Assembly (NCBI GenBank): GCA_030267965.1
Contig: BRYA01000528.1
Location: 1-64,000 of the forward strand
Source of the DNA: Triparma columacea
Lineage: Eukaryota; Sar; Bolidophyceae; Parmales; Triparmaceae
DNA length: 64,000 nucleotides
Direction of reading: 5' to 3'
A program made the translations under genes and the position numbers. The notes below the pieces were generated by a model. It was not told the origin of the DNA. It ran no database searches and worked only from the letters and a program-made list of their open reading frames with translations. Of the stretch, positions 19,872-30,658 are shown piece by piece (the first letter of the stretch is position 1; every line of letters begins with the position of its first letter).

Positions 19872-22800
19872 CTACCCCGCCCTTGGCCCTTTAATCATTG
19901 AGCTGGAATAGATCCCCCCCCCGTCCATCCCCTCCTCCTCGTCGTCCTCCTCCTCCGTCCTCCCTCTATATCTCTCTTTCTCAACCTCAACAAACAGCAA
20001 CCTTCCCAAGAAGCTGTCCTTGAGCATGTTAACAAAGTGCCCCTTCCCCTCCTCCTCCTGCCCGTCCCTGCCTCCTCCCTGGCTCTTCCTCTCCAACCTC
20101 TCATCAAGCGCGCTGTGCGCCATCCTCAGCATCGACCAGCTGACAATGGTGTTGAGTGCCGCCCCGGTGAAGAGGTAAGCGCAGTCGGGGGCCAGGGTTG
20201 CGACGACGTCGAAGCAGACGTCGTCCCCGTCGAGCTGTTCGTCGAAGTACTTCTCTAGGAAGGCGTTAATGGGGTCGCACTTGTCCCCTACTATGAAGGC
20301 GGCGAACTGCTGGATCTCGAGGAGGGCGGCGACGACGCTTATCATGAAGACCTCCATGGCGCTCCAGGCGTTGCAGACCTCGGCGAGGACGTAGACCCTG
20401 CTGGCGGTCCTCTTCTTCATTGGCATGACGAAGAGGATCAACATGACGGTGAGGCAACTGAAGGGCATGCCGAGGGCAAAGAGGTAGTAAGTGATCTCAA
20501 TCCATCGGATGCCAAAATCTGAAGAGGGTGAGCGAAGCGAAAGTCGAGCGGCGGCGGGGGGCGAGCGTTGCGAATGGCGTTAGCTCCAGTCTTCGCCTCT
20601 GGTCTTGTCTTTTGCTGTCTCCCTCCCCCTCACCCCTCACCTTCTGGGTTATCCACTGACGCCGGTATCTGCAGTCCTAGCGACACGACGCTGTACGCCG
20701 CCGTGCGGTCCTCCGGTGCCAACACCATCCCCGCCGCCCCCTTGAACGTGAACTCGAAGCTCTCCCTGCACACCCCTAGCCCCAGGAGGGCGATGGCAGC
20801 GATCAGCACCAGGAATGTGGCGGCCTTGCCCCACGCCCTGATCTTGTAGGCCTCGCCCTCCCGGCCCCTGAAGACGTGGTTCATCATGCTCTCGGTTCCC
20901 CCCCCCTCCTCCAGGACGAAGTCCGCGATGGCGTGCCTGTGGAAGGCTAGGATTATGTGGCCTAGGGCCAGGCTGGTCATGGTGCCTAGGAGGAAGCCGT
21001 AGAAGCCGTACTGGGGGGTGACGAGGACGTCGGCGTCGAGATCCTGGTCTGAGAGGGCTATGTGGAACCTGAACGCCACCATCATCATAACGAGGACGTA
21101 GGCGTCAACGAGACTGAAGACGAGCGAGGAATGTGCCCGGTGGGTTAGTGTTAGGGTTGGAGGAATGGGTTAGGGTTACGTGCGCGTTCGCATCGTAGCC
21201 TCTTGGCTGCTCGGCATTTGCCCTCACCCCCCTCTCACCTGTACTTCCCCAGTGCGTCTAGCCACATGAGTAAATTCTCCCTCCTCTTAACGCTAATAAT
21301 TTTGACCGGTGAACTCCACGCGAAAAGCATAAGCAGCAGCTTCAAATACGGCCATCCCCCGCTGCAAAGGGCTATGAGGATGGAGAGTGGGTAGACTCCA
21401 GCCTGCCACATGTCGTGCACAGAGTTCGCAAGCGTGAATGCGAAGAGTGATGGTATGTTGTAGAGCTCTGCATTTAGTGTTAGGCTTAAATCGACCAAGG
21501 CGCCTACGCCTAGGTTCGCGGTTAGGAAGAGTACCATGGTTCCGACGAGGGTAACGGGTATCGCGAACCTTATGAAGGCGGGGATGTTCGGGTCGAACAT
21601 AAGGCTATCAGCCCAGTCGATCTCTTCCTCCTCCTCCTCCTCCTCGCCCTCCCTTTCAATGAGGCTGCTCTGCCCCCTGTTAGGGTCGAGGAGTGGTTTC
21701 TCCATCCCCCCCGTCCCCATCTCCCCCTCGTCCTCAAGCGCGTAGCCCAACGCTCCCCCCTCCCTGCTGTTGGCCCTGCTCTCTTTCCTCCTTCTCTTCC
21801 TTTTCATCCTCTTCCTCCTACCCTCCTCAGTCCCCCTACCCCTGTACTTCTGGGCGTATATAAAGGCCCCAAGCACCGCCAGAGCCGCGTAAACGATCAT
21901 CGCAATCCCGCTGAACCACAGGGGCGCCTGGTTTTTCCCGTCGTCGGAGTCGTCAGGGTTTGGGACTGGGGGGACCGTCTGGTTTGCGCAGAGGTAGGGG
22001 GCGGCGTAGAGGGAGGTGCTGATGTAACTGTTGGCGGAGGCTACGAAGGTGGAGAGGGCGCTACCGAGGAGCTGCTCGAGAGACGAAGTCAGCGAGGGGC
22101 CGTGCAGCTTTTTGTCGAGACTGTGTGATGGTGGGGGTATGGGGGGGGGTGTTGTTACATAGAGTTAGTTCTCAAATAAATTCTCCTACCTCTCTCTGTG
22201 TACCCTCCCTTTCCCTTTCAGTCAAAAATGCCCCCCCCCCCCGCTCCTCACCTGTGATATCCCTCTTCTCTCTTACTCGTAAGTATCGCGTGTACCACCG
22301 CTTCAAACGCCCCCAGTTCAACATCCTCGTTACTATACAGCGTAAAATTATCCAGCGCCGACAGCATGCACTGCGGGTTAGACAGTGATTTCATAGGTAG
22401 CGATCCGAACTTAGAGACGGAGAAGAACGCGCTGGTGCCTAGGTTTACACCAAAGTCACCGAGACTAACGTTCAGTGTTAAAGTGTCGTCTACAAGGTAC
22501 TCCGGGTACTCCACATGTACAGTTGCACCTACTGTGAACGGGCTGCAAGCAGGGTCGTGTACGTCCCCCTTTTCCTTACAGTCCGCGAAGCCTAGGTCGT
22601 TTATCAGGTGGTAGTGATCCTTCTCAGACTTCAACACCTCGAACTTATAAAGGTTACCGACGTTCCCGAACTTCAAGTCCTTAACAACTACCTTCAACCC
22701 TGGGGCCGGTCCCTCCTCCCCTGATTCGTACGTGAAGTTCCAGTTCTTAACCCACCCTTCATTCTCCACGTATGCAGCGGTGCACTCTAGGGCGTCGTTA

Positions 22801-25307
22801 ACACCGTCTACCCCGAGGAGCGTGTTGACGGCGACGCTTAGTACTGTTAGTACCTTGCTCTCGTCGAAGTGGAGATATTCCGAGCCCGTTTCGTTTAGGT
22901 CAAGTGGTGGCGTGCAAGGTTCGTCGTTGACAACGGCCTTTTCAACGTCCTCAACCAGCTCATCAAGGAGTCCGTTAACGAGGTTCCTGACGGGACCTTG
23001 TACGACACCGGCTAAAGAGTCAGTAACAAGTTCGTTATAATCCCCAACAAACAGTGACAAAGCGTCATCCACAAGTTTATCAACCTCAGCCTCCAACGAG
23101 TTAACCTTAAGCTCATCATCCGCATGCAAGTAAAGATCCTCGAGTTTCAAAACAGTCTTCAAGTCCGTAACAGTAGCGTTCCATAACGTGGATAACGCGC
23201 ACGTCCAATCAACCATCATATGTTCGTGGAATTTTGTGTGCGCATTCGGGTTCAGGATTTGATAGACCGTTAAGTTCGATAAGGATGGTGCATCTACACC
23301 TAGAAACAAGCGTGCGAATATCTGAAGGTCTTCTAATGTAAGACCTAGGTTGAATTCCTCCTTCAATGTACCACCTTGTACAGCACCACCTGGTATTGGG
23401 TCGACGTTTATGTATACACCGATAGATGCGTTGAATGATGATGCTGAGATACCGGTTGTTAGGGAGTGGTCTGAGGTAGGTGAGAGGATTGAGAGGTCTG
23501 TGATGGTATCGAGACCTGATATGTTGAGGTACTTTATACCGACCGTTAGATCGGCGTATCCAGGTATTGTGAAGGTCTGGTTAACCTGAGGTTTGGGGGG
23601 GTGGGGGGGGGGGGCAACAAAAAGCGTGCGGTGTTTTAGCGCGTTTTCTCTAACAAATTCGTCGTGTGATCGCGCTGTAAGATTTCCCTTACCCCTCCTC
23701 TCACCTTGTTGAATATCTTCTGTATTTTCCCCTCCTCCGTTATCCTATCAATGAGTCCGTCCAGTCCTCCCCTGTCCTTCCTTCCGCACGTAAGTATCCC
23801 CGGTGAATCGTTCCCTGTAATGTGGTTGGCTAGGAAGTTGTTAAGGGCCTTCATTACTCCCTCGACTCTTCCTGCGTTGTTCCAGTTAACGAGGTGGGTT
23901 CCGGGGGGGGGAATAGGGTCGGGGGAGGGGGTGTTTGAGACGACGGTTAAGAGCTTGTCGTCTATCTTGCGGAGGAAGGTGGTTAGGAGGGGGGAGATTA
24001 GGGGACCGATGTTCTTGACGAGGGGGCTGAGGCTGGAGGAAATTGCGGGGGAGATGAAGTTCTTCTTGACTGTCTGTGTGTTCAGGAACGCTGCAGGAGG
24101 TGGTGGAGGTGGGGGTGGGGTGGGGTGAGAGGGGGTGAAGAGTAAAAGGAACATGGGTAGCATGAAAGATCACTCGGCCGCTGCTGCCTATATTACTTGT
24201 GTCTAATTTTCCCAAAGTCGTGCTTGGTTGCGTTCCTCCACCTTCCTTTACTCACCTATAACCCCGTCAACGAATATACCGTCGTCCTTAGCCTTGAATT
24301 CAAGTTCTTCCCACGGTGCATGTAGCGCCGCGTCCGTAACCGTTACCGTTGCGTTCGTCGCCATGTAATCAGGTTTAGGTAGGTTTGGGTATGTCGCAGG
24401 GTCTGCTGAGAAGTCCATGTCGGCTGAGAGGTAACTAGGACCGCAGTCCTTATTATAATCACAGTCGTCACCGGTACCGAGGGCGGCGGTTAGGGATGCT
24501 GATATGTCCTTTACACCGTTCCTGTATGTAACGTCGCCCTTGCAATGTGCGACGATGGCGTTTATGGATAGGGTTAGGGAGTGGGAGCCTTTTTGGTTGT
24601 ATGATGAGGTTATGGAGTCTAGGAGGAATTGACTGCAAGTTAGGCCGATTATGTCTATGTATTGTTTACCGGAGTCGTCTACTGGGATGTCTGGGATGTC
24701 GAATGGTCCAATTTGGAGCTAAGTGTGTGTGTATGGGTGGGAAGAGGAGAGAAGATGAGAGTATGTGTGTATTGGTGAGAAGGAGTGTGAGAAAGAGCGT
24801 GAGAAAGAGCGTGAGAAGGAGTGAGAGAAGGAGCGTGAGGGATTGACAGCGCTCCTCTTGCAGGGTGTGTGGGAGGGCTTTAAAATTTATTTCCTCAGAT
24901 CGCCAGTGTGAACGTTGAGTGTGTCCTCTCGCATGTTGCGGCCGCAGCTGCATAGGATAGTGTACTAATCACATACAGCAACATAAGCATCACATTAAGC
25001 ACCACATAGCACTCACCTTATATAACCAACAATCTAAAGGATCATAATTATCACCAGAAATACAAGGATCAATATTGCTATCAACGTGACTATCAAAGTG
25101 ACTATCAAGATGAGTATCAACATCCAAATCAATAGCCAAATTAGAAGGCAAATCAACAGCTGAAGGGTCGAGAATGGCTCCTCCCTCATCAGCCATTTTC
25201 ACTGATTTCATTACCATTGGACTAGATGTCACCGTCTCGTCAACAGCAACATCAACAGCAACATTATTACTAAGTAAAATTGATGCTAAAAAGCGTAACA
25301 ACTTCAT
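19872..25307 (-). CDS. PqiA-domain membrane protein with a large ectodomain
   Basis: Seven exons, phases consistent throughout: 25307-25017, 24718-24256, 24090-23705, 23585-22252, 22120-21239, 21113-20641 and 20518-19872, giving about 1491 residues. The N-terminus MKLLRFLASILLSNN looks like a signal peptide. Residues about 100-820 form a beta-rich ectodomain with paired amphipathic stretches (NKNFISPAISSSLSPLVKNI, VQGPVRNLVNGLLDEL), reminiscent of TULIP/BPI lipid-binding folds. A transmembrane segment lies near 890. A PqiA-like domain follows at about 1060-1140 (AGVYPLSILIALCSGGWPYLK, then LLMWLDALGKYSLVDAYVLV), with further transmembrane helices to the C-terminus. Known: bacterial PqiA is the inner-membrane part of a lipid-transport system with the MCE protein PqiB. 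Inferred: lipid transport or exchange at a membrane. The ectodomain assignment is tentative; the PqiA match is stronger. Confidence 0.8.
24781..24840. repeat. Short intronic minisatellite
   Basis: Imperfect tandem copies of a 12-bp unit like AAGAGCGTGAGA, inside the first intron of the PqiA-domain gene. Each unit contains GTGAG, so the intron holds decoy donor-like sites on the opposite strand. No further function is visible. Confidence 0.6.
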
Positions 25308-25446
25308 TTTAAAGGCACCACCCCAATAAAAGCCAATAGAAGCTTGTTGGGCGACAAGGAAAGCAGAGGAGATCTGACCCAATTCTGGGAGACCATTTTG
25401 TCTTGGCCAAACTTCAGTACACTTCACATACAAACACACCTCCACC

Positions 25447-27513
25447 ATGATGCGTTCCTTCTCCCTCACCCCCACTCTCCCCCTTCGTTCCCTCCCCCTT
25501 CACCTCTCTCTTAAATCCCCCCTCTCCTTCTCCACCCACGAGGTAACAAACCAAGCTCCCTTAATCCCGTCCCACAACCTCTTCACCTCCAACCCCACTC
25601 TCTCAACCTACATAACCTTCCACTCCTCCCCCACCTGTCCCTCCTTCGTATTTGATCATTTAAAAACCTACGGTACAATATTAGGTTCCTCAACAATGCG
25701 AACCCACGCGGACCTTGCGAACGAAATGAAACCAAGACTTGACACACACGATAGGAACGGATATAGATTAGACAGGGTTACATACACACCCTCCTACCAC
25801 ACCATAATGAAAGCCGGTGTTTCGAGCGGGGTCTGCAGTATGCCTTTTGAGGACGATGGTGTTAGGTGTGAGGTTACACCTGAGCTGCATAGAGCTGGGT
25901 TGATGTATATGTGCAATCAACTTGACCCTGGACCATGTTGTCCTCTCGTAATGACTTCCGCAGGTGTGAGTTTAATCGCTGATAATGCACCTGATCATAT
26001 ACGTGATACTTGGCTCCCTAAATTACTATCTCGAAAGTACGACTCTTCAGATAAACCAGTAGAGGATAAGGAGGGTGCGACATTAGGTATGTCAATGACT
26101 GAGAAACAGAGTGGGTCAGACGTACGTACAAACACAACCTATGCCACACCTACTTGTTCTAATGACGAATACGAGTACTCGATAACCGGTCATAAATGGT
26201 TTACATCCGCTCCAAATTCCGATGGTTTTGTAACACTAGCCAAAACCGGTCAAGGTGATTTAACGTGTTTCCTCGTCCCCCGCTACCTCCCAAACGGTAC
26301 CCGTAATTTCGGTTTACAGTTTCAGCGACTAAAAGATAAACTAGGAGATCATTCAAACGCTTCATCCGAGTTAGAATACCAGTCCGCACTTGGTTATAGA
26401 TTAGGGGAGGAAGGGGAAGGTGTTAAGACTATTATTGGGATGGTTAATAGAACTAGATTAGACTGTGGGATTGGGAGTGCTGGTGGGATGGATAGAGCTT
26501 TAGGGATCGCTAAGGAACATACGGAGAGAAGGTAAGGGAGAGAGAAGATACGCAAGGGGGAGGGGGATGAGATGAACAAAGCACATATTAAAAAACAGAA
26601 AAGGAAAACAAACTAAAACCCCCCCACACACACACACACACCAACACTAGGGAAGCGTTTGGTTCACCGTTATGTGACCAACCATTAATGAGTCATCTCC
26701 TTCTCGACTTAACCCTCGAATCAAAAGCGTCTACATTACTTACCCTACGTCTCTCCCGTACACTCGATCCCCTATCCCCCGGTCCCGGTTGTTCTAAATC
26801 ACTAAGTAGAATAGGTGTACCGGCTATGAAGTTCTTCGTTACGAAACGGCAACCTAATTTCGTCTACGAATGCATGGAGATATTAGGTAAGCATCTCCTC
26901 GAAGTTTAATTGCGTCATAAATAAAGGCAACCATGACTTTGCAAGGCCAGATCACCCCTCAGTCTTCCTAAAAAAACGCACTGCTGACCGCTCCCGATGC
27001 GACTGTAACGCAAACTAATTAAAACTAATCGTGATTTACTTCGCTCCTTGCAGGTGGCAACGGTTACACGGAATCGTGGCCTATGGCCAGGTTGTTTAGG
27101 GGTAGTCCACTTAATTCTATATGGGAGGGTAGTGGTAACGTCGTAGCTTTAGATGTAGTAAGAACAATTAGAGGTTCAGGTGGTAAGAATAGCTTTAAAG
27201 CACTGGAAGATAATATGGAGGGTGTTAAAGGGTTGGATAAGAACCTTGATAAACATTGGGAGATTACACTCGACATGATGGAGAGACTGGCATCAGATAC
27301 TACGGATCAAGCAGTGGCGGAGTTCTACGGCGGAAAATCGCGGCTGATATCGCTGTTGGGATGCAGGGGGTTGAGATGGTTAGAGGGAGGGTGGGGAATA
27401 TTGTGGAGGACGATGAGGCGGGCATGTTTGTTGCAAGCAGGATTGGGGAAGGGGAGGAGGGGGAAATTAACCCTAATAGAGGCATATATGGGAACGCTAT
27501 GACTCTGTTCTGA
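25447..27513 (+). CDS. AidB-type acyl-CoA dehydrogenase, apparent frameshift
   Basis: Exons 25447-26531, 26651-26886 and 27054-27513. The N-terminus (MMRSFSLTPTLPLRSLPLHL) suits a mitochondrial presequence. FAD/acyl-CoA dehydrogenase motifs include LGMSMTEKQSGSDVRTN (about residue 215) and the C-terminal GGNGYTESWPMARLFRGSPLNSIWEGSGN hallmark, interrupted only by splicing. This places it in the AidB/ACAD11-like clade, which oxidises acyl-CoA thioesters with FAD. In exon 3 the family match leaves the first frame near 27330-27345 and resumes one frame over as RKIAADIAVGMQGVEMVRG, then AGMFVASRIGEGEEG, ending at 27513. Either one base is missing in the assembly, or the gene is disrupted close to its C-terminus. 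Both introns use GTAAG donors, unlike the GTGAG majority. Confidence 0.8.
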
Positions 27514-27621
27514 GGGGGGTTTAAACGAAAGGGGGGGGGCGACTGGCATACATTTTTAATAAAGGGGGGGGGAGATTCGTTGCACGTAAAAAAGTCCCGT
27601 TACAATTTTATATGAGCGAAG

Positions 27622-30314
27622 TCAGATGACCTGCTTTGAGGGGGGCGCTTGCTTCGCCCTGATGACCCGCATCTTGTCTTCTTCAGAAAGGTTATCGAAC
27701 CTGCGTATCGAGTTTGAAGAGTCGTCGAAAGAATATAATTAGGCAAAAAAGGCTCTGAGGCTTTTCAAAAACGCTGGCTTGCGCCTCCTCCGTCCAGCCC
27801 TCTCACCTGTCGTGGACTTCGTCCCCCTCCCTAACAAACAGGCTCTCGATCTCCTCTAGGCTGAGTCCCTTGGTTTCGGGTAACGAGAAGTGCAGCCAGA
27901 CGTACCCCAGAGCTCCCAGTCCCCCGTACATCCAGAACGCCCCGTACGCCGTCAGCACGGCCGGGGACCTTATGGTTAAGAAGGTCGCGCTAACGGCGAT
28001 GTTCCCGATCCAGTTAGTGGTTGTTGATAGTGACACGGCGAGGGAGCGGTACTGGAGGGGGTAGATCTCAGAATTAATCGTCCAGGGCATCCCCCCCATC
28101 CCGCACCCGAACGCCAGGAGGTAGAGGACCATGAAGACTACGGACAGCATACCGAAGGGGTTATCGCAGGATCCCGTAGCCCACTCTGAGCCGGAATCGC
28201 AGTCCTCGGAGTGGAGAGGTCCGTCGGTAGGGTTATCCGAGTCCTTTACACGGACGCAGTTACCACCGCAGAAACCGCAGGAGGGGATCTGGACGCAGTC
28301 GTAGCAGTAAGTGGTTACGCCATCCCAGACGAAGGCGGACTGGCTCTGGCAGATGGAGCTGGGGTGTGGGGGTAGGAGAGGAGAGTTTGCGGCGTTAGCG
28401 TATAGAATTTGCCTTTGAGGGTTTCAATTTGCGCCCGTTTCTCACCTGTCGTCCGAGGACCCGAATCCCGTGACGAGCTCTGAGTGAGTGCGGCTAAGTA
28501 TGAAGCTCGTTCCCAGTCCAATCAGCGAGAAGACGACCCAGAAAAGGCTCCTCATGAGTAGCATCCTCCTCCCCTTAATCTCCACCAGCTTGATGCTGAT
28601 GGCGATCCCCGCAACCTGCGCTAACGCCGTGAACCCGCTAAGCCATATGCTCGTGTTGGTGTCGAATCCCGCCATCTGGTATATGCTAGCCGCGTAGTAC
28701 ATCACGGTGTTGATGCCGGCCAATTGCTGGAGGAGCATTATGCCGCACCCCAGGGTCAGGGCCCTCCGAGTCGGGGCGTGGTTCAGCATCTCGAGGACGG
28801 AGGCGAGGGTGCCCTTGCTGTTCCCCCCGTTCTTTGAGTCGTGTGCGATCATGCTGCTTACGATTTCCTCCACCTCCTCCTGTGCCTCCTTGTCTGTCTC
28901 CCTCACGGTTTTCAGCACCTTCATCGCCTTATCCCTCCTCCCCTTCATAACCAGCCACCTCGGGCTCTCCGGTAGTCCGAGGAACCCCATCCCCATCATG
29001 ACGCTCGGCACAGCCGCGATCCCAAGCATCCACCTCCAACCAGTGGGGTCGTTCGCTAGGAGGCCGTCGACCATACCGGCTATGAACTGACCGCTGGCTA
29101 TGCAGAGCGTGTTCACCGTGACGAGCCTGCCGCGGAGGTTCGACGGCGCGACCTCAGCGATGTATATGGGCGTTGTTAGGGACGCGAATCCTATGCCGAT
29201 CCCGATTATGAGCCTCCCTAGGACGAGGAACTCGTAGTTTGGGGATACGCCCATTACGAGGGCGCCGAAGGTGAAGATCAGGGCGGCGGCGAGGATGACG
29301 GACCGACGGCCGAACCTCATGTTCAGCGGACCTGCCGCTAGACTCGACACAGCGCACATAACGACGGTGCTGGTCACCACTATCTCCTGCTGCACGTCGT
29401 CTAGGTTGAAGTCTGATTTTATAAGAAGCATGGCGCCAGAGATTACCCCTGTGTCGTAGCCGAAGAGGAAGCCACCGAGGGCTGCCACGGCAGTTAGGTT
29501 AAGGAGTGTTTTGCGGGTTTTTGAGTTGCGGGATGTTTGAGAAACGGGGGTGGGAGAGGAGGAGGCACCGTACATGTTGGAGGGGGGGGAAGAGGAGGGT
29601 TCGAGGAGCTTAACATCCATCATTAAGGGGGGGGTATGAGAAGAGGGGGAGGAGGTGGTGGATGAGTTTGAGGAGACGTCTGAGAAGTACTCAGCGTTGT
29701 CGAGAAGGATGTCTCTGTCGCCGTATTTATCGGCAGAGTAGTAGTGCTCTCTCTCTAGGCTTCTCTCTAGTTCTCTGACTGCCTTTTCTCTGTTTGGAGG
29801 GAGGTGGGTGGGTGGTGGGTGGGTGGTGGGTGGGTTTTGGTTTGTTTAGCGGCAATTTGGTATACTTTTTGGCTAGTGCGGGCAAATACCGGCAAATAGG
29901 GTGCTTCAACAGCAACAAGATCCCCTATCCCCAACCCCCTCTCAAATCTCTGTCCACAATGCCTCACCTGTCAGCTAATAATAGATTATCTTCCTCACAA
30001 AGTTCGTCCTGTTCCTCTTGATTTTCAGTGTATGTCTTATTGTTCTGAAATCTCGTTCTATTATGCGTTGTATTATCCTTAAAACTGTCCCCCCTCTCCT
30101 CTTCCGATTCTCCTGCTAAATTAATTATAGAGGTCGCTTCAATGGCGCTAAATTCCACTGACGAGCTTGAGTTGGTAGGGAGATGAACGGAGGCTGGAGG
30201 ACTGGACGAGAGAGGCCTGAAATCAATTGTGTTTGAAGATGTGTTTTTGAAGAAGAAAAGAAAAAAGAGAGCTTTCTCTCGGACTTTGAAGGGGACCTGC
30301 AATTGCTCTTCCAA
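27622..30314 (-). CDS. SLC2A13-like (H+/myo-inositol or sugar) transporter, 5' end unresolved
   Basis: Exons about 30314-29968, 29789-28446, 28343-27807 and 27700-27622, joined in consistent phase. MFS sugar-porter signatures are clear: [18 protein letters not shown] in helix 1, [25 protein letters not shown] in helices 4-5, GLPESPRWL in the loop, and [15 protein letters not shown] in helix 7. Exon 3 inserts a cysteine-rich loop ([17 protein letters not shown]) between the last helices, as SLC2A13/HMIT and plant INT transporters do. It ends [24 protein letters not shown], then [13 protein letters not shown]. Exon 4 adds a short basic tail ending KQVI. The first exon has no in-frame ATG and a TAG upstream, so another 5' exon is missing from my model. 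Substrate inferred from family resemblance only. Confidence 0.85.
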
Positions 30315-30658
30315 TTGCCTTCCAATTACTTTTTTCTTCTACTTCCATATGTCTGGATTCCGCGCTAGTATGCGCGTGGTTGATCCGCCTAATACCAATA
30401 CTATACGTTCAGTGAGTAAATCTTTTGACGCGACGGGGTGCATTTGTTGCTGTTTAGTCTCATATCTGCCACTTGACCTTTGATTCGTCGAGTGAACCCA
30501 AACCATTGTTTGTCAAAATATCAATTCATTTCAACATAAATCACGTCAATTAATCAACATGTCAACGAACAAGTATATCTGTAAGCCCTGCAGTCAAACG
30601 TTATCTCATATATCTATCAATACAACTCCCAAAACACTAACTTAATGGTTGGTGGGCG
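30315..30658. other. Intergenic region, divergent promoters
   Basis: About 345 bp, AT-richer than the flanking genes. It lies between the 5' end of the transporter (minus) and the ATP-grasp gene (plus), and the missing first transporter exon may lie here. No complete gene is seen. Confidence 0.45.
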
